Origin: an uncultured Verrucomicrobiota bacterium
GTDB taxonomy: Bacteria > Verrucomicrobiota > Verrucomicrobiia > Limisphaerales > UBA9464
DNA length: 56,074 nucleotides
Direction of reading: 5' to 3'
Assembly: GCA_903910585.1 (NCBI GenBank)
Contig: CAIWAH010000248.1
Location: forward strand, 1-56,074
Part shown: in pieces, positions 9,491-17,870 of the stretch
Layout: the number at the start of each line of letters is the position of its first letter
Numbering within the stretch: the first letter of the stretch is position 1
Position numbers and translations under genes: made by a program
The notes under the pieces: model-generated
The model's database searches: none
What the model saw: only the letters and a program-made list of their open reading frames with translations
What the model was told of the DNA's origin: nothing

Positions 9491-10465
9491 TCATGCGATG
9501 GGCAATTCCGTGTCCGCGCGGCACAGACGGTCGTGCAACTCCTGGACCGCCAGCGCCTTAACGTGAGCGGTGCCGCCGCCCAGTTCGGTCAGGAAGTGGC
9601 AGGACCCATAGTCGGCCGACTTGGCCTGGTATTGCCTCACCCATGCTTCGCGGGCTGGCAAGGCGTAGGCAGCCAGCGGCCAGACGCCGGTTCGCGGGCG
9701 AATAGGGCCGACGCCGATGCGCCAGGGTTTGGGGCTGACCCGGGCGCGGAAGCACTGCTGACGTTCGCACATCCGGACATAGACGGGGTCACATCGTAGC
9801 GCCTCAAAGAAAGCAGCGACTTCAGGTTCGCCCGGAGCGAACGTCCGGTGCATCGCCAGCACCCGCAGGCCCGCAGGAGTTCGATACACGCGGAGCCGCC
9901 AAGTGGGATGGGAGGCCACGAATTCCGTGATCCGGCGCTGCGCCCGGCGGTCCAGGCCACCCCGCCTCCGTCGCCACCAGGGAAGCCCTTTGACCAACCA
10001 CCAGGGAACCAGAACGCAGCCGCCGATCATTCCCGCAATACCCACCGCGACGGAGTCGGTCACGCGTGCGGCGATGATTGCGCCCGCCACCAGCGCCAGA
10101 ATCAGGAGGCACCCATATTTCCCCTCGGCGCGGTCTTCAAAATCGATGTCCGCGAACAGCACATCCGGCGTGTTCAGGCAGAGGGCGCCGTAGCTGTTGC
10201 GGGTAATCACGCAGTCGCCTTGCTCGGCCACGATCTCCTCGCGGATGGGCACACCGTCCGCACCGTTGTAGGCTACCTTGGCCTCGAACCGGGCCAGCTT
10301 GGCCCCGCCGAGGATTTTCTGGAGCGCTTCGGCGACCCGTTCGTGGGCCATGCGCTCGGCGTCAGCAGGCGACGTGGCAGACCAGCCAAAGCGGCGCACC
10401 GTGATCTGCCGCCCCTTTTCACGATGCTGGGAACGGGCCTCGGCCCAGTGGCGGGGGATGTTCAT
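9491..10465 (-). CDS. Conserved protein of unknown function with a central membrane hairpin
   Basis: 324 aa. The N-terminal part (MNIPRHWAEA, VRRFGWSATSPADAERMAHER, YNGADGVPIREEIVAEQ, VITRNSYGALCLNTPDVLFADIDFE) belongs to a conserved uncharacterised family that I recognise from many proteobacteria. Two hydrophobic stretches follow (about residues 118-160, CLLILALVAGAIIAA and AVGIAGMIGGCVLVPWWLV). The C-terminal half is soluble and ends in a tract with YRTPAGLRVLAMHRTFAP and cysteine-containing CERQQCFRARVSPKPWRIG. No catalytic role is known to me. It is followed on the same strand by nothing closer than the DUF1080 gene (124 bp). Confidence 0.8.
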   Translation of the reverse strand: MNIPRHWAEARSQHREKGRQITVRRFGWSATSPADAERMAHERVAEALQKILGGAKLARFEAKVAYNGADGVPIREEIVAEQGDCVITRNSYGALCLNTPDVLFADIDFEDRAEGKYGCLLILALVAGAIIAARVTDSVAVGIAGMIGGCVLVPWWLVKGLPWWRRRRGGLDRRAQRRITEFVASHPTWRLRVYRTPAGLRVLAMHRTFAPGEPEVAAFFEALRCDPVYVRMCERQQCFRARVSPKPWRIGVGPIRPRTGVWPLAAYALPAREAWVRQYQAKSADYGSCHFLTELGGGTAHVKALAVQELHDRLCRADTELPIA

Positions 10466-10513
10466 CTGGATTTCGCTTGGAGGCAGCGACGCTCCACGGC
10501 GAACGCGATTGTC

Positions 10514-11047
10514 TCAAGCAGTCTCTGCCGTCACCGGCTGCCCGCCGTTTCGCCAGCCACGCCACAGTCCCAACCCGCTGGCCGCCGTCGCCGGCAGGTA
10601 ACTTTCCAGAACCGCTTTCAACGACAGCGCCTGTTCGTGGGTCCAGCTCAAGCCCGTGCGGATGCCGCCTTCGAGCGCCTGCCAGTCCAGGTCCACCCAG
10701 CCGAGGGCGCGGAGGGCGGCCCCCATCGCGAGGAGGACGCCTGCCAGCAGCGCGGTCGCCTTGAGAGATTTCCGGAAGGCGAAGCTGAGCAGGAAACCGC
10801 CGGCGTATCCGGCACCCAATCGGAACGGCAAAGGCGCGCGTTGAGCCCCAAGGGTGGATTCCGCGGTCGTGGCCGGCGGGGCCGCCTCCGAATCTTTGGC
10901 GGCGGACCATTCCCGCTTCAGCCAAAGCGCGGCCCCCAGCAGGATCAGCAGCAGCGACCACCGGAGCGAACGCAGCCGGAACAGGGCGAGCCAGACGGCA
11001 CGCCCTTGCCCGGCCGGACTGGCGAATCGCAAGAGAAGGGGATTCAT
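10514..11047 (-). CDS. FUN14-like membrane protein
   Basis: 177 aa from ATG at 11047. An N-terminal hydrophobic segment (LRSLRWSLLLILLGAALWL) precedes a charged Ala/Ser linker and a C-terminal block of helices. That block has the FUN14-type pattern GAGYAGGFLLSFAFRKSLK, then ATALLAGVLLAMGAALRALGW, then VDLDW. Bacterial FUN14 proteins are small membrane proteins of unclear function. Its start overlaps the stop of the sialidase-like gene in an ATGA arrangement, so the two are probably translated together. Confidence 0.65.
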   Translation of the reverse strand: MNPLLLRFASPAGQGRAVWLALFRLRSLRWSLLLILLGAALWLKREWSAAKDSEAAPPATTAESTLGAQRAPLPFRLGAGYAGGFLLSFAFRKSLKATALLAGVLLAMGAALRALGWVDLDWQALEGGIRTGLSWTHEQALSLKAVLESYLPATAASGLGLWRGWRNGGQPVTAETA

Positions 11048-12012
11048 GGCATCTGGACCAGGGCGAGGTAAACCATCGTGCGGCCTTCGTGCGACGAGTA
11101 GTAGCTGACCCACAGCACGCCCTCGTGCCAGACGAGCCCGGGGTAACTGCAATCGCCGCCGCTCGGCAGCTTGAGGAACTCGGTCAGCTTGCCGGCTTCG
11201 GCATCCAGCCAGCAGAGGGCGGTGCGGGCACCGCCATCGTAGAGGCGCACGGCCGCGACCAGACGGCCATCCGGCAGCCGGAGCAACTGCGGACCGCCAA
11301 TGCGCACGCCGAGATCCTGCCACGTCCAGTCGCGGTAGGGCGGGCGGGCGCGGCCCAGTTTGCCGGTGCCCGGCTGGCCGTCCCGGCGGAGCAGGCACAG
11401 GCACGTTCCGTCGGGCAGAAAGGCGAGGCCGGATTCGTTGGGATTCGGTTCGGCGTAAAGCGTGGGCGCGAGCGTCTCGAAGGCCTTGCCGTCGCGGGTT
11501 GAGTAGAGCCGGACGAAGCGTTCGCCGCCGGTGTCGTAGCCGACGCCGAGGGCGGTTGGCCCGTTCCACGTCACGCGCCACAGCCAGACATCGGGATCGC
11601 CCACGGTCTGTTCAGCGGTCCAGTTCGTGCCCGTATCCGAGAACCAGACGAGGGAGCGGTGTTTCACCGGACCAGGTTGAGGGAGTGCCACGGCACCGTA
11701 GAGCATCAGCCGGCCATCGGGCGTCACGGTCGCATGCGGATCGCGCAGGTCGCCTTGGGGCGAGGTGAGCCGGGCGGCGGAGGTCCATTCGGTGCCGTCC
11801 GCGGAAGTGAGCACGCGGATGGCGCCATCGGGAGAAACATGCCCTTGGCCCTCGCGGAAAACGCACCACCAGCGGTCCCGCCAGCGGACGAGATCCGTGA
11901 AGGCATTGTGCGGCGCGGCGTCACCGATGCGTTGCACCGACAGCAGGCGCGGTTCGGCGGCAAAGGCCTGTCCAACCAGCAACAGGAAGACAATCCAACC
12001 CGGAAATCTCAT
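11044..12012 (-). CDS. Secreted sialidase-like six-bladed propeller protein
   Basis: 322 aa. It has a signal peptide (MRFPGWIVFLLLVGQAFAAE) and then a BNR/sialidase-type propeller. Asp-box-like motifs are present: TSADGTEWTS, FSDTGTNWTAEQ, STRDGKAFE. FREGQGHVSPDG, SGLAFLPDGTCLCLLRRDG and the terminal SYPGLVWHEGVLWVSYYSSHEGR fit proteins annotated as exo-alpha-sialidase in this phylum. Whether it cleaves sialic acid is unproven, because the full arginine triad is not obvious. It overlaps the FUN14-like gene by 4 nt. Confidence 0.75.
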   Translation of the reverse strand: MRFPGWIVFLLLVGQAFAAEPRLLSVQRIGDAAPHNAFTDLVRWRDRWWCVFREGQGHVSPDGAIRVLTSADGTEWTSAARLTSPQGDLRDPHATVTPDGRLMLYGAVALPQPGPVKHRSLVWFSDTGTNWTAEQTVGDPDVWLWRVTWNGPTALGVGYDTGGERFVRLYSTRDGKAFETLAPTLYAEPNPNESGLAFLPDGTCLCLLRRDGQPGTGKLGRARPPYRDWTWQDLGVRIGGPQLLRLPDGRLVAAVRLYDGGARTALCWLDAEAGKLTEFLKLPSGGDCSYPGLVWHEGVLWVSYYSSHEGRTMVYLALVQMP

Positions 12013-12127
12013 GGCTGGCCGGGAACCTGCCAGCCCCGGCGCACGCTGGCCACATCCGGAGTAAACGGGAGCGAGCCCGGGGCAGCGGTGGCTTGACTGG
12101 TTTGGGGTTTGTCCGTAGCGCCAGCCC

Positions 12128-12754
12128 GTGAATCCGAAGTCCCGCCGCTTCTGGCTGCTGATGACCGTCCTCCTGGTGGTGGTGGCAGTGTGGGAGCGGA
12201 GGCCTTCGCCGGAGCCGACGTTGCTGACGGCCGGTCCCGGAGTCTCCCGGAATGATTCCGTGAGCCCTGGCCAGCGCCCGCCGGTGCCGAGGCCGGCCGC
12301 CGTGGTGAGCGCGACGAACGTGCCGGCCGTGGCTGTGGTCGGAGCGGTTCCCGGACGTCAGCGCGCCTTCCGTTTCGTTCTTTCCGGCGATGAACTGCAG
12401 CTGGAGGCCAGCACCGAATTGCAGGGTGATTTTCGACCGCTGCGCCGCGGTGCGATCTGGGCGCCGGGCCGAATCTGCTGCCGGTTGCTGGACGCCGAGC
12501 AGCGGGTTCTCGCCGAAGACACCGTGCCGGCGCCGGACTTCACCTGCACGGTGCTCGATGCCAGTTCCGGCAGCCCGGGGGAACCGGTGCCGGTGCGCTT
12601 TACCGCCGATGGTCCGATCACGTTTCAGGTCCGGCTGCCGGACGTGCCTACCGCGCGTGAATTGCGGGTTTACCGGCTCACCGGCTTCCAGGCGCCGGGT
12701 GCCGGCGCAGAACCGGCGGGGCGGCTGTTGGCTTCGCTCACGCTCCAGCCATGA
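12128..12754 (+). CDS. Small membrane-anchored or secreted protein, unknown
   Basis: 208 aa from GTG at 12128 (MNPKSRRFWLLMTVLLVVVAVWERR), with an N-terminal membrane anchor. A Pro/Ala/Val-rich linker and a beta-rich domain follow (FRFVLSGDELQLEAS, VRFTADGPITFQVRLP, ELRVYRLTGFQAPG). I do not recognise a family. The stop overlaps the start of the M64 peptidase (ATGA at 12751), which implies coupled translation and possibly a partner role. Confidence 0.7.
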   Translation: MNPKSRRFWLLMTVLLVVVAVWERRPSPEPTLLTAGPGVSRNDSVSPGQRPPVPRPAAVVSATNVPAVAVVGAVPGRQRAFRFVLSGDELQLEASTELQGDFRPLRRGAIWAPGRICCRLLDAEQRVLAEDTVPAPDFTCTVLDASSGSPGEPVPVRFTADGPITFQVRLPDVPTARELRVYRLTGFQAPGAGAEPAGRLLASLTLQP

Positions 12755-14271
12755 GACCGTTCCTCTTCGTCATCCTGCTGCTGAACTGGGCCGCGCACCT
12801 GCTGGCCCAATCGCCGCAGCTCTTCACCGTCAGCGAAACCGGGGCGCGCTCCGCCCGCCTCAATGTCGTTTTTCTCTCCGAAGGCTACGCCGCGGCCGAC
12901 CTGCCGAAGTTCGCCGGGCACGTGCAGGCCGTGGTGAACTTCCTGTTCGCCCGAGAGCCGTGGCTGCCCTACCGGAGCTACTGCAACGTGTATCGGATCG
13001 AGATCGCGTCGAACCAGAGCGGCTGTGACAACGGCGATGCCAGCGGCCCGGGCGGCCTGCGCGACACGTATTTCAGCACCGGCTTCAACAACCCCGGGGT
13101 GGTCCAGTTGCTGACCCTTTCCGGCTCGGGTTCGAGCCGGGCATTCACCCTGCTGAACCAGCTGGTGCCGGAATACGATGTGCCAATCGTGCTGGTGAAC
13201 GACACGAAGTATGGCGGCTCCGGCGGGCCGCTGGCGGTGGCCTCGGTCAACGTTTCCAGCGCCGCCATCGTGGAGCATGAACTGGGACATTCGTTCGCCG
13301 GGCTCGCCGACGAATACGACCTGCAGTTCGCCGGCTTCAATCCGACCGAGATGCCCAACACCACCGCGCAGACCGACCGCAACCTGATCCGTTGGAAGCA
13401 CTGGATCGCGGCAGCCACGCCGGTCCCCACTCCGGAGATGGCGGCCAACGACGCCGTGGTCGGCCTGTTCGAGGGCTCGATGTATCGCACCAATGGCTGG
13501 TATCGCCCGCACAACAATTCGCTGATGCGGAACCTCAACCGGCCCGTCGGCGCCGTGAACCGCGAGCAGTTCATCCTCAACTACTACAGGCGCATCAGCG
13601 TGGTGGACGGCTACGCCCCCGCCACCAACAGCCGGCCGGTGACCGGGCCGGAGCAACTCACCTTTGCTGTTAACCCCAAGAAGCCCGTGACCACGGAAGG
13701 CGTTGCGGTGGACTGGTGGGTGGACGGCGTGATCCAGGAAGGCGTCGCCGGGACGAACTGGGTCGTGAGCTCGGCGCTGCTCGGGAACGGTGCGCACACG
13801 GTGACCGCGCGGGTCCGCGACCTCACCGCTTACGTGCGCGCCGATCCCACGAAACTGCTCGAAGACTCGGTGACCTGGAGTTTCAGCCTGTCCGGCCAGG
13901 CGCCTGATTCGCTGGCGGCCTGGCGGGAGGCCTACGGTCCGGATGACGCCGCGCCCGCGGGCGACGGCGTGGCCAATCTGCTGAAGTATGCCCTCGGTCT
14001 TGATCCGGCAGTCGCCGCCACGCGCGAAGAGCTGCCGCGGTTTGAATGGCAGGGGGAATTCGCAGCGCTGCGCGTAACCCGCCAGTCCCGGCGCGCGGAT
14101 GTGGAATACCTGGTCCAGTTCAGTTCCGACCTCGTGACGTGGACTTCCGGAGCCCCGGATTCGGTCACCGTCGAGGACAGTCCGACCGTCCTGCTGGTCC
14201 GCGAGGCAACCTCCTCCGGCGCCGCGGGCCGGCGATTTCTCCGGTTACAGGTTCGCCCGGTGGCCAACTGA
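12751..14271 (+). CDS. Secreted M64-family (IgA peptidase-like) metallopeptidase
   Basis: 506 aa, with a signal peptide (MRPFLFVILLLNWAAHLLAQ). The zinc site is VEHELGHSFAGLADEYD (HExxH at 176-180, plus the downstream ADEYD), as in family M64, preceded by the family start NVVFLSEGYAAADLPKF. After the peptidase domain (to about 300) comes an Ig-like part, then a C-terminal segment GDGVANLLKYALGLDP and VEYLVQFSSDLVTW, which is a common tail in verrucomicrobial exoproteins. It probably cleaves an extracellular protein; the target is unknown. It is tail-to-tail with the SBBP protein. Confidence 0.9.
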   Translation: MRPFLFVILLLNWAAHLLAQSPQLFTVSETGARSARLNVVFLSEGYAAADLPKFAGHVQAVVNFLFAREPWLPYRSYCNVYRIEIASNQSGCDNGDASGPGGLRDTYFSTGFNNPGVVQLLTLSGSGSSRAFTLLNQLVPEYDVPIVLVNDTKYGGSGGPLAVASVNVSSAAIVEHELGHSFAGLADEYDLQFAGFNPTEMPNTTAQTDRNLIRWKHWIAAATPVPTPEMAANDAVVGLFEGSMYRTNGWYRPHNNSLMRNLNRPVGAVNREQFILNYYRRISVVDGYAPATNSRPVTGPEQLTFAVNPKKPVTTEGVAVDWWVDGVIQEGVAGTNWVVSSALLGNGAHTVTARVRDLTAYVRADPTKLLEDSVTWSFSLSGQAPDSLAAWREAYGPDDAAPAGDGVANLLKYALGLDPAVAATREELPRFEWQGEFAALRVTRQSRRADVEYLVQFSSDLVTWTSGAPDSVTVEDSPTVLLVREATSSGAAGRRFLRLQVRPVAN

Positions 14272-14282
14272 ACTGCTCCGGG

Positions 14283-17264
14283 TCAGGGCGCGGAACCGTC
14301 GTCTGCGAGCCGGAAGAACCGGGGAGCGGGAAGATCCGTGAGCGACGGCGACCAGTTGAACTGCGGGTCCGCAACCGTGCGGCTTTCCAGGCGGGTCCAC
14401 AATTTGAAGTCCGCGCTGCTTTCCAGATGCACGGTGGTTTCGGGCACGGCTTCCGCGATGAAGCTCAGCGAGGCGTCGCCGTTCACCTGCACGCTGCCGC
14501 TCACGATGCGCGGGGGCCGTTCCAGGGCGAGCGTCAGCGTGAAACGGCCCGAGTTCGCTCCGTAAAGTCCGCCATCCAGCGCGATCTGATAGGTGGTTCC
14601 GGCGACGGCCTCGAACACGACGAGGCTCGACGGATCCGCAAAACTGTCGCCGCGGTTGTTGTTTCCCGCGACGCGGACCAGCCCGGCCAGATCGGCGCCG
14701 GTGAAGACGACGAGGCGCGTGTCGAACGTGATGTCCGCGGTGCTGAGGCGGACGCGTCCGTTGGTCGGCGCGGTCCACGTCCACCAGACGCTGGCTCCCG
14801 CCGGCGGTTCGAGCGGTTGGCCCAGTCCGTCCACGAATGCCAGGCGCGGCTCGCCGGCGGCGTATTCGTCGGTGGCATTGATGGTCGAGCCGGTGACGCG
14901 GGCGAAGAAGCCCGCGAGCTCGATGCGGTTGGCGAAGGTGTCATTCGGCGGCGGGTCACCCGGGAAGATGCCCAACTGGATGTCCCCGGACTGTCTGTAG
15001 TAGCCGTCCACTGCGATGAGGTAGCGGGTTCCGGCCGTGGCCTGAAACGTGACCTGGCTCGCGAAGACCCCGGGCTGCTCCGAGAAGTTGTCGTTCGCCT
15101 TCACCTCGGTGAGCGCGTCGAGCGCGTCGCCGGTGTAGATCGCGAGCAGCGTGTTGAAGCTGCTGCCGGCGGTGCTGATGGCGACGAAGCCGTTGGTCGG
15201 CGAGGTCCATTCCCACCAGACCGACTGGCCGGACGGAACACTGGCGTGGGCCGCGTCACTGCCTGCCTCCGCTGTGGCGTTGCGGTTGAAGCCGGTCGCG
15301 GTGACCGGGAAGCCCGTCAGGACCGTGCGTCGGGCGAAGTCATCGTTGGCCGGCTCCGAGAAGGCCAGGTTCAGCGTCACTTCGCCGGCGGCAGCGTCAC
15401 GGGCGTCCACAGTGAGGCGATACGTCGTTCCGGCCGTGACCGGAAACTGCACCGCGCTGAACTCGTCCTCCGGCGTTCCGGCATGGCTGGCCACCGGTGT
15501 CAGCGCCGCCAGCGTGTTGCCGGTATAAGTGGCCAGGGCGGTCGCGAACGAGCTGCCACGCGTGTCGAGCTTCAGGCGTCCGCTGGCGGGTGCCGTCCAG
15601 GACCACCAGAGCGAGGCGCCCCCGTTGGCCCCGGCCGGCAGCGGTTCGCCGGCTTCGCGGGTGGCGCCGACGTTCCGGGTGCGGACCGTTCCGCGGAGGT
15701 GCGGGAGGACCTCGGCGGCCGCAAACGCGTCGTTCGCGGGAACGCCGAACGCTTCACCCAGATGCGTGACGACCGCATCGGAGATGCCGCCGCCGAACGC
15801 GGGCGCGAACGCATCCGGTGTCGTCGGAAAATACGGGGGCAACGCCGGCCGGTTGGCTTCGCCGACGATCCACGCGCCCCCGTTGCCATCGCCCACCAGG
15901 CCGCTGCCGTAGTCCTCCGTCTGGCCGCCGAGCAGGGCCAGCCACAGGAGGCGCGAGCCGTCGGCCGCGAGTTTCGCCGAGAGGAGGTTGGCGTTGTTGG
16001 GCGCGGTGGAGACGGCGTCCGGCCAGGCGCTCACGCCGGTGCTGGCCGCGAGGAGGATGTTTCCGGCCGGATCGAGATCGAGCCCGCCCACTTCCGTCGT
16101 CAGCGAGGTTCCGTCGATGAACTGGTCGCCCACGAAGTAATTGCCGGCATACATGCCCGTGGAGGCGAACTCAAACCCGCTCGAGCCGACGTAGGTGCAG
16201 AACGTCAGCGCGTCGAGGTCGGCCGCGAACTTCGCGACGAACAGGTCGTTCGCGCCCTGATACGTGCGCTGATAGGCGCCCGCGGTCGTGGGCAGATTCT
16301 CCGAATCGCTGTAGCCGAGCACCACGGGATTGCCCGCGGCATCCAGCCGGATGGCCGAGATCGAATCGGTGCCATCGCCCGACAGGAACGCGAGGGTCTC
16401 GATCACGCTGCCGTCCACGCTAAGGCGGGCGACGTAGGCGTTGGGGGAGATGCCGGCCGAAGCGCCATAGGCCCGGAGTGGCCCCGCCAGCTGCCCGGTG
16501 AAGCTCGCCGACGAACTCCGTCCCGCGACCCACACGCGGTGATTGGCATCCAGGGCGAGCGCCGCACCCGATTCCGAACGGGCACCACCCAGGTAGGTCG
16601 CGTAGCGGACGGACTGACCGTCGGGCGCGAGCGCGGCGACAAAGGCATCGTAACTGCCGCCCAATGTTGTTTGGGCCGCCCCGACCGTGGCGGGAAAGTT
16701 CGTCGAGCTGGTCCAGCCGGCGATGTAGGCGACCCCGGTTTCGTCCACGGCGATGCTGCGGCCGATCTCGAGGTCCCGGCCGCCCAGATAGGTTGCGTAG
16801 TCCACCGCGGTTCCCGCCGGGTTGACCTTCACGACAAACGCGTCGAACGCCCCGCCGAACTCCGGCTGCGCGGAGCTGTTGCCCGGCAAGGAGCCGCCCG
16901 TTTCGCCGGTCAGGTAGGTGCTGCCGTCCGTTCCCACCGCAAGCGCGCGGGCGGAGATGCCGCCGATGAAGGTCGTGTTCAAGCGCGTCCGGCCGTCGGG
17001 AGAGAACCGGGTAATGAAAGTGCCGTAACCGTTGGTCTGGGTGCCGATGATGTCGGTCGCCGGGAAGGTCGCGGAGCTGGTCTGCCCGAGGACGACGATG
17101 GTGCCGCCGGGGCCGCGCGCGACGGCGAGGCCGGCATCGGTCACATAGTCCGGGCCGCTGCCGCCGAAATAGGTCGAATGTAGGATGGCCGGGGCCGGCA
17201 CCGGTTGGCCGGTCAGGCGCAGGATCACGAGCAGGAACAGGGGCAGCAGGCAGAGGGGTTTCAT
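14283..17264 (-). CDS. Large secreted SBBP beta-propeller protein with three C-terminal repeats
   Basis: 993 aa from ATG at 17264, with a signal peptide (MKPLCLLPLFLLVILRLTGQ). Residues about 30-490 are SBBP propeller blades (TYLGGRDLEIGRSIAVDETG, YATYLGGARSESGAALALD and similar). Residues about 506-914 are three tandem repeats of about 130 aa, each starting PANDxFA or PPNDTFA and carrying SVWWxWTAPTNG and YTGxxLxAL; they look like PPC-type surface domains. The C-terminus (VHLESSADFKLWTRLE...FFRLADD) is a common verrucomicrobial tail. It is likely an extracellular adhesion or binding protein. No enzyme motif is seen. Confidence 0.88.
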   Translation of the reverse strand: MKPLCLLPLFLLVILRLTGQPVPAPAILHSTYFGGSGPDYVTDAGLAVARGPGGTIVVLGQTSSATFPATDIIGTQTNGYGTFITRFSPDGRTRLNTTFIGGISARALAVGTDGSTYLTGETGGSLPGNSSAQPEFGGAFDAFVVKVNPAGTAVDYATYLGGRDLEIGRSIAVDETGVAYIAGWTSSTNFPATVGAAQTTLGGSYDAFVAALAPDGQSVRYATYLGGARSESGAALALDANHRVWVAGRSSSASFTGQLAGPLRAYGASAGISPNAYVARLSVDGSVIETLAFLSGDGTDSISAIRLDAAGNPVVLGYSDSENLPTTAGAYQRTYQGANDLFVAKFAADLDALTFCTYVGSSGFEFASTGMYAGNYFVGDQFIDGTSLTTEVGGLDLDPAGNILLAASTGVSAWPDAVSTAPNNANLLSAKLAADGSRLLWLALLGGQTEDYGSGLVGDGNGGAWIVGEANRPALPPYFPTTPDAFAPAFGGGISDAVVTHLGEAFGVPANDAFAAAEVLPHLRGTVRTRNVGATREAGEPLPAGANGGASLWWSWTAPASGRLKLDTRGSSFATALATYTGNTLAALTPVASHAGTPEDEFSAVQFPVTAGTTYRLTVDARDAAAGEVTLNLAFSEPANDDFARRTVLTGFPVTATGFNRNATAEAGSDAAHASVPSGQSVWWEWTSPTNGFVAISTAGSSFNTLLAIYTGDALDALTEVKANDNFSEQPGVFASQVTFQATAGTRYLIAVDGYYRQSGDIQLGIFPGDPPPNDTFANRIELAGFFARVTGSTINATDEYAAGEPRLAFVDGLGQPLEPPAGASVWWTWTAPTNGRVRLSTADITFDTRLVVFTGADLAGLVRVAGNNNRGDSFADPSSLVVFEAVAGTTYQIALDGGLYGANSGRFTLTLALERPPRIVSGSVQVNGDASLSFIAEAVPETTVHLESSADFKLWTRLESRTVADPQFNWSPSLTDLPAPRFFRLADDGSAP

Positions 17265-17387
17265 GGCGACGGCGGGCGGCCGTGCCGGGAGCGGGCCACG
17301 CGGCGGTTCCTTTCGCAACGGCAAAGGACGCGACCGGGCCGGAGTTTCCGCTTTGCAGCCCGGTGTGTCGGCGGGTTCCCTAGCCGC

Positions 17388-17870
17388 ATGCAGATTCAGA
17401 CCGGCATCATCACCATTTCCGACCGTGCTTCCCGGGGCGAATACGACGACCTCGGCGGGCCGGCGTTGAAGACCGCGGCCGAAGGTTACGGCTGGAAAGT
17501 GCTGGGCGAACGACTGGTGCCGGACGAGAAGCGGGACATCCAGCGCGCCGTCCGTGAACTCATCAACCACGGCTGCCAGCTGGTGCTGAGCACCGGCGGA
17601 ACCGGCGTGGCCTTGCGGGATGTCACTCCGGAGGCCGTGCTCGAAATCGCGGTGCGGGAGATTCCCGGTTTCGGCGAAGCCATGCGCATGAAGTCACTCG
17701 CGATCACGCCCAATGCGATTCTGTCCCGGGGTCTGGCTGCCGTCGTGGACACGACCCTCGTGATCTGCCTGCCCGGGAAGCCGGCGGGCGCGGTGGAATG
17801 CCTGGGCTTTGTCGTGGGCGCCATCCCGCACGCGGTGAAGGTCCTCCAGAAGCTGCCGACGAGCTGCTAA
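17388..17870 (+). CDS. mogA: Molybdopterin adenylyltransferase (MogA/MoaB family)
   Basis: 160 aa from ATG at 17388 (MQIQTGIITISDRASRGEYDD). The MoCF fold motifs are clear: LVLSTGGTGVALRDVTPEA (GGTG nucleotide loop and acidic residues) and VICLPGKPAGAVECL. The enzyme adenylylates molybdopterin in molybdenum-cofactor assembly. Length and start fit MogA better than the MoaB-only type. It is divergent from the SBBP gene and overlaps the convergent glycosyltransferase by 4 nt at their stops. No other moa/moe gene is in the window. Confidence 0.9.
   Translation: MQIQTGIITISDRASRGEYDDLGGPALKTAAEGYGWKVLGERLVPDEKRDIQRAVRELINHGCQLVLSTGGTGVALRDVTPEAVLEIAVREIPGFGEAMRMKSLAITPNAILSRGLAAVVDTTLVICLPGKPAGAVECLGFVVGAIPHAVKVLQKLPTSC

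Noticed and set aside
14046..17183. Very long open frame on the plus strand opposite the SBBP gene
   Set aside because: The translation is rich in Arg, Gly and Gln with no domain pattern and lies fully antisense to a clear secreted protein. Long antisense frames are expected in GC-rich DNA; those at 23931-26261 (-) and 34571-37375 (+) were rejected for the same reason.
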